A stretch of 64,000 nt of DNA from the NCBI GenBank assembly GCA_024734555.1, contig JANPWX010000009.1, positions 3,824,341-3,888,340 on the forward strand. The letters run 5' to 3'. Positions 39,701 to 47,999 of the stretch are shown here, piece after piece. Both the position numbers and the translations under genes were made by a program. The DNA comes from Trochalopteron elliotii. Taxonomy: Eukaryota > Chordata > Aves > Passeriformes > Leiothrichidae. Position 1 is the first letter of the stretch. Each line of letters begins with the position of its first letter. Below the pieces are notes generated by a model, which ran no database searches, was not told the DNA's origin, and saw only the letters and a list, made by a program, of their open reading frames with translations.

Positions 39701-42700
39701 NTCATCTTCGGGGCCGCTCAGGAGCTGCAGCTGAACAAGATGAACCCGCCGCCTCCCTACCCCGGCACCATCCCCGCCGTGCCCGCCCCCGCCCCGCCCC
39801 CCCCGCCCGGCCCCCCGCAGCCGCCCCTCGATCTCTGCCTCAAGAAGGGGGAGTTCTCCCTCTACCCGGCGGGGCACTACCAGACGCCTCTGGGCTACGA
39901 GCGGATAACGACGTTCGACAGCAGCGGGAATGTGGAGGAGGTGTGCCGGCCTCGCACCAGGATGCTCTGCGCGCAGAGCACCTACACCCTGCCGGGCCCC
40001 GGCAGCTCCGCCACTTTGCGCATCACGGCTGCCGAGAAGAAGATGCAGCAGCCCTGTGCCAGCGCCACCTTGAACCGACTCACGGTCCCCCGTTACTCCA
40101 TCCCAACCGGGGACCCACCGCCCTACCCTGACATTGCCAGCCAGCTGTCCCAGGGCAGAAGCATGGCGCAGAGGCTGGACAGCAGTATCATTCATGCTAC
40201 TCTGCGGAGGAACAGCAGAGAGGCAGCCCTGAAAATGGCTCAGCTGATGGACGGTCAGAGAGCCACCTTGCAACTTCCCCCTAAGGCCAAGAGCAACATT
40301 GTGTCAGCACAGTACCAGCAGAGAGTGCCCACAGCCTTGTACACCTGCAGCCAATGCAGCAGTGGCGGCGCTGGCAGCAGCAGCAGTGCGAGCACTGGTG
40401 GCGCGGGCAACATCACTAGTGCCAATGCTGGTAGCAGCTCTTCCAGTATTGGTGGCCTGAGACCAGATCTGAGCGCAGGGAGTGGCTCCCAACACAACTC
40501 TGTCATTGCTCACTCTGTCAGTACTTCGCCTCTGGCCTCCCAGTCCTCCTACAGCTTGCTGAGCCCACCTGACAATTCCCGTGACCGAGCGGATTATATC
40601 AACTCCGCTTTCACGGAGGATGAGGCCCTTTCTCAGCACTGTCCTGTGGAGAAATCAGTACGGCACGGACCTGTGTCCTTGACAGAGGCTACCCTTAGTG
40701 TGAAACGGCCACCGCCGTACCAGTGGGACCCTATGGTGAGCGAAGAGATATGGGTTCCTCAGGAAAGGACATCTCAGAGCTCAGTGCCCAACCCTCTAAA
40801 ACCTCCTCCGCTCATCATTGGTCAAGCTCAACATCTGGATATGTCTCGAGTGCCATTTGTTTCCCCCAAGTCTCCAACCAGTCCCACTGCCACTTTTCAG
40901 ACGAGTTATGGGGTTGGAGTACCTTACCCAGGAGGCTACAGTGCCCCACCCCTTCAGGGTATGCAGGCCCCCTGCTCCCCCAAAGAAGCTCTGGCCCCAA
41001 CACAGTTTGCACAGCAGGAGCCCACGGTTGTGCTTCAGCCAGGTTATCCATCCAACCTCCCCTATTGCCCTTTGCCACCCATGTACCCGGGAAGTAGCAC
41101 TTGCTCTAGTTTACAGCTGCCACCGATCGCCTTGCACCCGTGGAGCTCCTACAGCGCCTGCCCACCCGTGCAGAACCCCCAGGGCACCTTGCCCCCCAAG
41201 CCGCTCCTTGTGGTGGAGAAGCCGGTGATGTCTCCCCCGCCAGCAGAGCTGCAGGGCCACGTGGGCACAGAGGTAATGGTGGAGACGGCAGACACTTTCC
41301 AGGAGGTGCTCTCCTTGACAGAAAGCCCTGTTCCCCAAAGGACAGACAAATTTGGCAAGAAGAGCCGCAAACGCCTGGACAGTCGAGCCGAGGAGGGAAA
41401 TGTGCAGGCTATCACTGAGGGCAAGGTCAAAAAGGAGGCAAGGACACTGACTGACTTCAATTCACTGATAGCCAGCCCTCGGCTGGGGAGAGAGAAGAAG
41501 AAGGTCAAGAGCCAAAAAGATCAGCTGAAGTCCAAGAAACTAAACAAGACAAATGAGTTTCAGGACAGTTCAGAGAGTGAGCCGGAGCTTTTTATCAGCG
41601 GAGATGAACTGATGAACCAGAGCCAGGGCAGTAAAAAGAGTTGGAAAACTAAAAGGAGTTTGAGGACAGCCAGTGAGCTGGATGAATTCAAGTGCCGGAA
41701 GGCCAGTGAGAAGGAGGATGGGCGACTGGGAAGCCAAGGCTTCGTGTATGTGATGGCCAACAAGCAACCACTGTGGAACGAGGCAACACAAGTCTACCAG
41801 CTGGACTTCGGAGGGCGGGTGACCCAGGAGTCGGCAAAAAACTTCCAGATTGAGCTGGAAGGACGACAGGTAGGAAGGGGTGGCACACACTTGCTGGAAT
41901 GGGGGCCAGGATGTGGGAAAGCTGTGCCAGGAATAAGCTGTCTCTCATGCTGCATTGTGTCAGCTGTTCCATGAAAAAAAGTTTTGCCGTGTGGTTGATA
42001 AAAAACAGCTGTCGAAGGTCTGAGTTCAGCACATAGGGTGAAGTTCAGCTGTAAAGTAAATATACAAAATATGTTCAGTCTTACTGCAGTCAGGCATAGG
42101 AGCAAGGGCCTCCTTTAGTCTGGCTGGCTCTCACTGCTGAAGGTTTTGTAATAAACACAATAGCTCTCTGCAGCGGTAGCTGCACTTGCCATCAGTGATG
42201 TTTGTGGATGGCAGCTAATTGAGTGAACACTGCTCCCTTCTTGCTCTGCTCACAAAGGTTAGCCAGGGAGCAGATAGCTAAGGCAGTGAGCTTGCCTTCA
42301 TGCCAAAATTTCCACTTGTGAGCAGCTACCAGGCCCCTGGGGTTGGCTCTTAATGCTAGAGGAGGGAGACACTGACCCACCCCAGAACAAAGTGTTCCTG
42401 GGCCACTTTTGAACTGCCTGTGGGTAGAAGGGTCAATAGCTAGTTCAAAAAATCAAAACTTTTAATTTTGGCCAGAGTGGTATGTTACTACTACTGCACC
42501 AAACCCAGGCTTGTAAGTGGTGCTAATTAGCAGGATGCTGGACTGAGACTTAGGAGACTTGTATTTATTTCCTTGTCCAGCTGTAAGTCACTTTTGGTTT
42601 ACTAAAGATATCAAGGCTCACAGCTTCCTCTGATTTAAGCTGGGAGTTAGATGTCTTAAGTCTGCAACGTGCATGGCCAATGGTAGTCTTTTGGTTTTGT

Positions 42701-43704
42701 TTGTATGAAACAACAGCTCAAAGGCAGCAATCAGAGCCATTTGTACCCCTTTCTTCTTCAGTTAAATGGCTGTAGATATGTCCCTGTGGGCAGCTGTGCA
42801 AAACCACCCAGCCAAGGGTTTTTTCTTGCTGGGGGTAACAAAGCCTGCCTTGACTTGCACTGTCAGTCCCCATTCTAGCTCAAGGATCTTCACTGTGGAG
42901 CAAATAAAACCTGGATTTCTGATGAAGTGAGTGAAAAAACAGTAATAATAGGCCAAACTTCAGATATTCCCTGTGGAAGAGCAATGAACAACCTGACTAG
43001 TTTTGCTTTTTTTGCATTTCAAACAGCTCTCACTGCCCCTTTGCTAATTCATTCTCACTGTAATTATGTGCTAGTGAAGATATTTATGTAGAGGGAAACA
43101 GAACTGCAAAGAATGAACACCTTATCAGCTATGAAGTGCTAGAATGAGGAAATTGATTATTCCCCTTCACTGAAAGCTCCCTTCTTTGAAAACAAAATCT
43201 GTTTCCCTGGTGGCTTGATGGTAGTATATTTCCAAGGGAGAGACTGATATTTTCCTGCAGGAAGCATGATGCTGGTGTACCTACATCTGCTGAAGTAATT
43301 GCTGACAAGCTACTTAAACCAATGCTATGTGCAGTCTAGCATGTTTTATCAGTTTACTCTGTGGAGTCAAATACTGTACACAGACAAAAAGTACAGTGCT
43401 CTCACTATCCTTTGGCATCATACCCCATTCTGTCTGTAGCTCCAATCATATTAACTGAGAAGGGGAGGTGTTCATACAAAGGAGCAGAAAAATTTCGCTC
43501 TTATTCTCTTCTCTGTTTCTTTTCTGTGATTCATTTTTTTGACCTTGTTCTCTTTTCCCTTCCTTTTCCTCTTCCCCTGCTTCCCAGGTGATGCAGTTTG
43601 GAAGAATTGATGGCAATGCTTACATTTTGGACTTTCAGTATCCATTTTCTGCAGTGCAAGCCTTTGCTGTTGCTCTGGCTAATGTGACTCAACGCCTCAA
43701 ATGA
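12579..43704 (+). CDS. TULP4: TULP4 (tubby-like protein 4), 3' part of gene, eleven coding exons
   Basis: Spliced gene: exons at 12579-12759, 15251-15385, 19678-19844, 28700-28924, 31055-31289, 31778-31922, 32762-32906, 34164-34257, 35583-35726, 39250-41869 and 43588-43704. Every junction is GT-AG and phases join cleanly except across the assembly gap. The product has C-terminal WD40 repeats, a SOCS box, Ser-Pro/Lys repeats, and a tubby domain interrupted by a large low-complexity insert. This is the order known for TULP4, and near-identical blocks match the human protein as I remember it (about 1543 residues). Family knowledge: SOCS-box proteins bind Elongin B/C and Cullin 5 as substrate receptors, and tubby domains bind phosphoinositides. 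About 1400 codons are present; the N-terminal ~180 residues lie upstream. No other family fits this domain combination. Confidence 0.97.
12760..15250 (+). other. TULP4 intron, no feature recognised
   Basis: 2.5 kb AT-rich intron. I found no repeat of recognised family, no RNA gene and no credible extra exon. Confidence 0.7.
15251..15385 (+). CDS. TULP4: TULP4 exon B (WD40 region)
   Basis: 135 bases after a TTTTGCAG acceptor. It completes the Asp codon begun in exon A and reads [19 protein letters not shown], then [17 protein letters not shown], ending RSGLK plus one base before the donor GTACAA at 15386. The [13 protein letters not shown] stretch is a WD40 strand pair. It differs from remembered human TULP4 at only a few positions. 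It belongs to the N-terminal beta-propeller. Confidence 0.96.
16093..16461 (-). other. Unassigned 122-codon open frame, intronic, antisense
   Basis: Open frame on the strand opposite TULP4. The middle part ([20 protein letters not shown], then [12 protein letters not shown]) is not low-complexity and looks more protein-like than the typical AT-rich intronic ORF. I do not recognise a family, and see no promoter, partner exon or poly(A) tail. It could be a decayed retrocopy piece or chance. Confidence 0.2.
18111..18548 (-). other. Unassigned 145-codon open frame, intronic, antisense
   Basis: Minus-strand frame with a coding-like centre ([20 protein letters not shown], then [20 protein letters not shown] and an EEAGEKREL stretch). 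On the minus strand it lies just downstream of the 3' end of a CR1 element (18668). The family is not recognised. A retrocopy fragment carried by, or inserted beside, the CR1 is possible; so is chance. No flanking splice sites convincingly mark it as an exon. Confidence 0.25.
18668..19095 (-). mobile_element. CR1 LINE, 3' end
   Basis: On the + strand it begins with the reverse complement of the CR1 tail (ATCACAGAATCATTAGGGTT) and continues through the well-known GGAAGGGACCTCTGG, CTCTTCCAGTGCTCTGCTGCC and CTCAGTCTCTCCTCATAAGAG blocks. It is 5'-truncated, as usual for CR1, and the least decayed CR1 copy in the window. It is inserted antisense to TULP4. Confidence 0.93.
19678..19844 (+). CDS. 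TULP4: TULP4 exon C (WD40 region)
   Basis: 167 bases between an ATTTCAG acceptor and a GTAGGA donor. Reads [19 protein letters not shown], then a variable stretch ([14 protein letters not shown]) and [19 protein letters not shown]. The '[11 protein letters not shown]' and '[13 protein letters not shown]' segments are WD40 strands. It ends in phase 0, so the next exon begins with a whole codon. The middle stretch ([10 protein letters not shown]) differs more from remembered human sequence than the flanks, as expected for a propeller loop. Confidence 0.96.
19845..28699 (+). other. Largest complete TULP4 intron, nothing firmly assigned
   Basis: 8.9 kb AT-rich intron. The open frames here (for example 22018-22458 minus) are rich in Phe, Leu, Ile, Lys and Asn, as expected for chance frames in AT-rich DNA. 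Small internal repeats only: three copies of TTGGATACA-like units at 25548-25580 and an imperfect 50-base repeat at 26505-26590. Confidence 0.65.
28700..28924 (+). CDS. TULP4: TULP4 exon D (last WD40 strand and SOCS box)
   Basis: 225 bases, exactly 75 codons, after a TTCGTGCAG acceptor and before GTAAAG at 28925. Begins [20 protein letters not shown], closing the propeller. The SOCS box follows: the BC-box pattern [S/T]-L-x3-C-x3-I is met exactly by [10 protein letters not shown], and a Leu-Pro-rich Cul5-box-like segment follows ([11 protein letters not shown]). These are the expected contacts for Elongin C and Cullin 5, so the key ligase-recruiting residues are intact. This exon is noticeably GC-richer than the intron around it. 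Confidence 0.97.
28925..31054 (+). other. TULP4 intron with GC-rich patch
   Basis: 2.1 kb intron. A GC-rich patch at about 29820-30200 produces overlapping open frames on both strands, which I regard as composition effects. No repeat family recognised. Confidence 0.65.
31055..31289 (+). CDS. TULP4: TULP4 exon E (start of tubby-like domain)
   Basis: 235 bases (78 codons plus one base). Begins [16 protein letters not shown] and continues [15 protein letters not shown], then the first tubby-domain strands ([35 protein letters not shown]). These correspond to the Y-L-Y-L-E and G-R-K-R-K-K-S strands of tubby proteins. The donor is GTAGAA at 31290. The leftover G joins AT of the next exon to give Asp. 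The short downstream intron is 488 bases. Confidence 0.96.
31778..31922 (+). CDS. TULP4: TULP4 exon F (acidic patch and Ser-Pro/Lys repeats)
   Basis: 145 bases after a TTGATAG acceptor. Reads [18 protein letters not shown], an acidic stretch [12 protein letters not shown], then basic repeats [19 protein letters not shown]. This is an insertion into the tubby fold with Ser-Pro sites that could be phosphorylated (inference). It ends with two bases (AG) that complete an Arg codon with the first base of the next exon. Confidence 0.96.
32762..32906 (+). CDS. TULP4: TULP4 exon G (Ser-Pro/Arg repeats)
   Basis: 145 bases after a TTTACCTGCAG acceptor. Continues the Ser-Pro/basic array: [20 protein letters not shown], then [19 protein letters not shown], ending with EDITQ at a phase-0 donor (GTATTG at 32907). 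The weak GTATTG donor is notable because a candidate alternative last exon lies between this exon and the next constitutive exon (see 33527-33628). Low-complexity and probably disordered. Confidence 0.95.
32907..34163 (+). other. TULP4 intron holding the candidate alternative exon
   Basis: 1.26 kb between exons G and H. Apart from the candidate exon at 33527-33628 and its pyrimidine tract, nothing is recognised. Confidence 0.7.
33527..33628 (+). CDS. TULP4: Candidate alternative last exon of TULP4 (short isoform)
   Basis: A long pyrimidine tract (about 33440-33512) and a CAG acceptor (TTCCAG, ending 33526) lead into an open frame in phase 0, exactly matching the phase left by exon G. It encodes 33 residues ([19 protein letters not shown], then [14 protein letters not shown]) and stops with TGA at 33626-33628. 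The composition is hydrophilic and coding-like, and GC content is above the surrounding intron. Splicing exon G to it would give a protein with the WD40 repeats, SOCS box and Ser-Pro repeats but without most of the tubby domain. I believe mammals annotate a shorter TULP4 isoform, but I cannot confirm that it uses this exon. Confidence 0.6.
   Translation, partial: SSYTEIGPKTLPKEQKTRGLDPAPDTGSITPGL
34164..34257 (+). CDS. TULP4: TULP4 exon H (tubby domain core)
   Basis: 94 bases after a TTTTGCAG acceptor. Reads [20 protein letters not shown], then [11 protein letters not shown], before GTAAAA at 34258. The '[14 protein letters not shown]' stretch matches the tubby 'Y-I-G-K-L-R-S-N-x-x-G-T-K-F' strand, whose Lys/Arg residues contact phosphoinositide in classical tubby proteins. 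The classical Lys and Arg are Ala-Gln and Val-Thr here, a known TULP4 divergence rather than a local mutation. One base carries over to the next exon (Val). Confidence 0.96.
34258..35582 (+). other. TULP4 intron, no feature recognised
   Basis: 1.3 kb AT-rich intron. No repeats, RNA genes or extra exons that I can support. Confidence 0.7.
35583..35726 (+). CDS. TULP4: TULP4 exon I (tubby domain)
   Basis: 144 bases after a CTCTAG acceptor. Reads [20 protein letters not shown], then [17 protein letters not shown], and an acidic end SEDEDDLP. The first part matches the tubby 'V-x-Y-E-T-N-V-L...P-R-K-M-x-V-I-V-P' strands. The acidic tail starts the long insert that separates the two tubby halves. 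Donor GTAAGG at 35727; phase 1 into the large exon. Confidence 0.96.
35727..39249 (+). other. TULP4 intron running into a CpG-rich zone
   Basis: 3.5 kb intron. Most is AT-rich. Base composition rises sharply from about 38900 to the acceptor at 39249, where CpGs become frequent and stay so into the large exon. A 65-codon minus-strand frame at 38122-38319 has clustered Cys but no recognised family. Confidence 0.65.
39250..41869 (+). CDS. TULP4: TULP4 exon J (large insert exon, with assembly gap)
   Basis: Begins after CCCTTGCAG with [19 protein letters not shown] and ends ELEGRQ before GTAGGA at 41870. Order: short Pro/Ser linker; 373 undetermined bases (39329-39701); a Pro-rich tract (39740-39830); three PPPY motifs (39749-39760, 40115-40126, 40709-40720), the usual ligand for WW domains such as NEDD4 family ligases; a Gly/Ser-rich insert (40358-40500); a Ser/Pro/Gln-rich middle; a Lys-rich segment (41340-41540); then the second tubby half from 41738 ([34 protein letters not shown]). 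The frame before the gap differs from the frame after it, so the drawn gap length must be wrong by +1 or -2 (mod 3), or an indel is present. Strongly GC- and CpG-rich in its first kilobase. Confidence 0.96.
39329..39701. other. Assembly gap (373 undetermined bases)
   Basis: A run of 373 N inside the TULP4 large exon. Flanks are very GC-rich. From memory, human TULP4 has about 120 residues between the flanking blocks, so the missing part is probably of similar size (about 360 bases). The drawn length is not compatible with the reading frame on both sides. Confidence 1.
41870..43587 (+). other. Last TULP4 intron, no feature recognised
   Basis: 1.7 kb intron ending in a strong pyrimidine tract (about 43540-43585). 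Nothing else supported. Confidence 0.75.
43588..43704 (+). CDS. TULP4: TULP4 last coding exon (C-terminal tubby helix, stop)
   Basis: 117 bases after a strong pyrimidine tract and CTTCCCAG. Reads [20 protein letters not shown] then [18 protein letters not shown] and stops at TGA (43702-43704). This is the tubby C-terminal strand and the hydrophobic central helix (F-x-Y-P-x-x-A-x-Q-A-F-A-x-A-L-A) that defines the family. Complete and undamaged. Confidence 0.97.
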   Translation: MMQFGRIDGNAYILDFQYPFSAVQAFAVALANVTQRLK

Positions 43705-44368
43705 AAAAGCAGAGACTGGAGAGAGGAAAATGTTAACCTTCTCATAAAGTCCAAACCGGAAAATGTCAGGGCAGCCTGCTTTAGGTGTGCAGAGATGCCT
43801 GGGAGCTAAGAAGGCAGTAAAACTGGAAAAGTCTCTTGGTGCCCACCAGAAGGGCATTAACTCTAATCAGTCACGGGGTGGAGGGTGGGGGGCTGTTTTC
43901 TGTTTGTTTGTTAGCTTGTTTGTTTTCCGGTTTCTTTTTCTTTTCAAGCGTTGTGCTGGGTCTCAGAAAGAGCGAAGGGTTGAGAACCATTCAGTGTTAC
44001 GTGGAGAAGTGTGGCTTTTGGCTTGTTGTGGTGGTTCTGCTGTGTGTGCTACAGTAGCTGATGTAAGCTCATGGGGGGATTAAAACAGACTGCTCTTTTG
44101 GATGGACTGCCTTATTTCATGCTATTCTTTTTAAAACAGGGAACATTACTTTTTTCTCATCCAGTTTGTACTTCTACTACTAAAACATCAGTGATGGCAG
44201 CAAAAAAGTAAAAAAAGAAAAGAAGCTATAATACTTGAAGACGTGTTTCTTCTCTGATATCTGCTAATAACTGAGCACCACAGGTTCCAAGGAGGCTTAT
44301 GCAGGCAAACTAATTTATAAACAGTGATGTATTACTCAGAAGAGAAAAAACTGTTGCCAGTGGGTGTT

Positions 44369-45100
44369 TGTCATGGTTTAGGAATGGTATTCTCAAATTT
44401 AGTGTTTCCACCAAAACACTCCAAACCATGCACCACTCACTCACTGCCCCCTCCCCTTTTCCCTTCCCTGCAGTGAGATGGAGAGAATTGGAGACACAAA
44501 AGGTAAAGATCACAGATAGAGAGAAGAACAATTTACTGCAAACAGCAGTGAGATAAGAAGACAAACAGTAACAGCAGCAATGTTAATAACAGAGTGCACA
44601 AGAGGAGAAGCATTCACACACTTGTGCTCACCACAGGGGAGCCTCTGCCAATACCTGACCGTGCTGCCACATTATGTGACCTGCATGGGACCCCTTCCCA
44701 CAACTCCAGAAAATGGTGGGAGGTGGTATAGAATAACCTCTGGGTTCTAGCGATGCACTCACCTGTCCTGGCTAGAACCAGGGTTTGAAAACCCACTGTG
44801 TCAAAGAAGTTGCTGTCTGGTTGTTTCATATGCTGTTGAGGGGGAGAAACATCTTTCAGTAGGTGACAGAAGACAGAGGAGCAAATAGTTACAAGCAGTG
44901 CTTCTTTTGTTACCAGCATAAACATCTTTCAGTAAGTGACAGAAAACTGGAGAGGAAATAATCACGAGTGTTGCCTTTTTGTTCACATTGTTCAGCAGTA
45001 TTCCATGATTTGGCCTGTAGCTGGGAGAGGGTACAGTGTGATCAGATGTACCTCTGAGGCCGTGCCTGTGCTTGTGCCTCATTTCAGTGTGTTTACACCA
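44369..45100. mobile_element. Avian LTR inserted in the TULP4 3' UTR region (right end uncertain)
   Basis: Starts TGTCATGGTTTAGGAATGG, a common opening of an avian LTR family I recognise, followed by its usual C-rich block (CTCACTGCCCCCTCCCC), a GAGATGGAGAGAATTGGA block, and GGTGGTATAGAATAACCTC further on. The left edge is sharp. The right edge is unclear, between about 44990 and 45130, so no target-site duplication can be scored. Two 73-base units near its right side (44847-44919 and 44920-44992) are tandem copies. No viral genes are attached. Confidence 0.65.
44847..44992 (+). repeat. Tandem duplication, 73-base period, inside LTR
   Basis: AAACATCTTTCAGTAGGTGA at 44847 recurs as AAACATCTTTCAGTAAGTGA at 44920, and the similarity continues with more differences through the second unit. 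Confidence 0.75.
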
Positions 45101-47880
45101 TGTAAACAAAGCTGTTCCAGCAAATGAAAATACCCAGTGTATTCAGTCCTCTTAGCAATCAGTATCAATCAAGTTCTACAACAGTGCTTGAATTAGGAAG
45201 GAGACAGAAGTGTAGCAAGTCATTACAAGAAGAAATTTCATCAGAGAAGGAAATTCATTACAGGAAACAACATCATGGCTGGCTGGAGAACAAATGAGTT
45301 GAAAGAGAAAGGAAAAATTGGACAGAATCATGTCTTTTGTCACTCACCTTGCTACTTGCTCCAGCTAAGAGCAGGAAGCCAGTGTCTACATGGAGTGTGA
45401 CAGAGGAAAGCTTAATAACAGTAGTATGACTGTGCAGTTCTCTCTGGTGCACATGCTACCTGTTGAGCATTTCAGAAGGTTGCTTGCACAGAAGACTTTC
45501 TTTGTTGTCCATGTGTTGTGCACATGTTTATTTGCTTTTTCTCTTTCCTCCTTGTCAGCATTTTGCTACAGAATATGTTTTGATATGGAAGTAGTTTGAC
45601 AAGTAATACAAAACCTCCCAAACTATTAATATAATTATTTGGACATTAGATTTGAAAACATCATGGCAGGGTTTTTTTTTTCAAAAATTGATCTTTAGGA
45701 GTTAAAGGCCCACTGGGAAAGATTTGCTGGCTGAGATGTCAACAGCTGCTTTGTCTTTCATCCACGGTTTAGCTTCTTTACTTGAAAAACTCAGTATAAC
45801 TTAAGATGAATATGTGTGATTTTCTCTCTTTGTTTTTCTTGAGCAAGTAGTAGGGCAGATGCATGTTGCATTTGATTTATACTAGAGGAACATTTCACAT
45901 AAGACCCTGCTGTAATACAAATTACCAATATGCAGTGAGCTTCTAACTTGTGCTCTGCTGAGGCTTCCAGAGCTGTACAGCATAGAGGAGCAGCGCCAGT
46001 AGAGGAGTTTGAGAGTTGCCAAGGGAGGTGATGAGTTAGATCAGACAATGCCCCACGGGGTAGGTCCAGGAAAAACCACCTGTGGGATGTGGTGTCATTG
46101 GAGAGAGGAAGGAGAAGTAGGAAGGAGCAGGGCAGTAGATGGTACCATGCCTGTATTATCCCAAAGCTTAGCAGTTTCTGCTTGTGTGTGGAAGTGGTCA
46201 GGCTCAACATTACCCTTGGCATCTATCAGATTGTTGTTTTCTTTAATTAATTAGTTTTGTTTCCATTAATTGTCTGAGCCCATTTGTGTTCTTTTTCACA
46301 TGCTTGATTTATTCAGCAGTTTGAATGCCTGTATGTATAACATGTGGGGAGCAGAGGAACTGAAATAGATTTGGTTCTGGTCCCTTGAAAATCAATGGAA
46401 GTGTTTCACTTGTTGGTTTTTATTGAGGAAACACTATTAAGCCCTTTGCCTATATTGAGTTATATACTGTAAAAACAGTAGGTTGAATTCTTAGTCCACT
46501 GATTCCAGTACACAGGAAAGGAAGTTGGCTGATGAGAGGCCTCACCTGCCCTAAGGTCTGTGCTAACCAGCTATACCCTAATTAGGGTTTGACAGGCACA
46601 CAGTGAACACTGTAAGACAAGAAACATACCAGGGCTGGCATGTCTGCTTGCTGAGGGAAGGGCCATTTAGTCATGTGTCAGAATTACTCAGCTGGAGGAA
46701 CATCATCAGCAGAAATTATTAGGATGTGGAAATAATGTGAAAGTTCTTTTCTGAAGAAAATCTAATCTAAATAAGGACTTCTGCTTGCAGTTTCTTTAAC
46801 CTTCCAGAGAACAGTATTCCTTTTAACTTTGTTCATACCCCATTTTTTCCAGTTATTAGTAGTTTTATTCTAATGGAGAACCAAGAATTGAAACCGATAA
46901 AACAAGCAACAGAATTAGTAATTTGGTTTCATTGGTCCAGGTCATGATTGCATCCTTCTGATGGCACTCACAAAGAGCCCTGGCACAGAAAGAGCTCTGG
47001 TTCCTGTCCCTGCCAAGAACAAGGAATAATTACCAAAAATTTAGGAAAATAATGCTATTTCCAACATCCTTTCCATTTACTTATTAGAAAATTCTTTAAG
47101 GTAAGATGGTTTTTTATCTTTTTGAAAATAATTTAGCTGAGTCTCTTTAATTAATTATTTTAATATGTAGAGAATCCCCAATATTAGAGAGAGAAAATAT
47201 TCTTAAATCTATAGAATTTTAATGAAAGAAATGATAAATGCATAGAAATCTGAGTGTGCAACTGGACCCTAAATTATAAAAAGGAACAAGTGAAAGTCAT
47301 TTTATTTTCAATTGAGATACAATATAGGAAACAGATTTAAGAATGTGGTCAGTCAGTCAATCACTTAAATCCTTAAGACTGCTATTGCATTCAGCCAAAA
47401 GATACATGTTACATTTTCTATTTTGTTACTAAAACCCAGTTTTTCTGTAGGTAACTTGAGTTATTCTAGAAAGAATGTAGCAAAGTGTTCAGAAATATCT
47501 ATTACTTTTATACATGCAGTAATTTCCACTAGTAAAGGATGTTTTTTCCAAAGCTTATTTTTTCAGTTGTGCAATAATTTTAATAGTCTAGGGAATTTGT
47601 TTTGTTTCTGTTGGGTTGGTTATTCATTTTGTTTTGGTTTGGGTTTGACTTTTCTTTAGGGAGTTTTGGGTGGTTTTTTAAAGATAATTTAATGCAGATT
47701 TCCTGTTAATGTCCAAAAACCAAATTATTTTTCTTGCATAATATAATGAGTGGTTTAGGGATTATTTTATTACCATGTATCAGTGAGTTATACACACTTA
47801 TTTATATTTTAAGAGCATCTTTGTAAGAAATTGTTTGCTAGCAGGTATATTTTGCTGCAAGAAATTAAAAATGCTTATAG

Positions 47881-47999
47881 GAAGACCTGGTTCTACTGGA
47901 TAATATGAAAAAACCTCATAATGCAGACAAAGAAATTTTTTGGGCAGCTAAACGCAATGAGTTTGCTATGGAGAACTGTGCAGACTACAAAGAGTCTAG
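47881..47999 (+). other. Candidate orphan exon
   Basis: A 39-codon open frame is exactly framed by an AG acceptor (TTATAG ending 47880) and a strong donor (AG|GTGAGTTC, GT at 48000). It reads EDLVLLDNMKKPHNADKEIF and then WAAKRNEFAMENCADYKES. The in-frame stops coincide with the splice signals, as for a true internal exon, and the segment is less AT-rich than its surroundings. However, the pyrimidine tract is weak, no partner exons are visible, and 40 codons without a stop can occur by chance. Family unknown. Confidence 0.3.

Noticed and set aside
39017..40273. 418-codon minus-strand open frame across the gap
   Set aside because: It reads through 373 undetermined bases and is Arg/Gly/Ala-rich because it mirrors the GC-rich TULP4 exon. 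No family resemblance.
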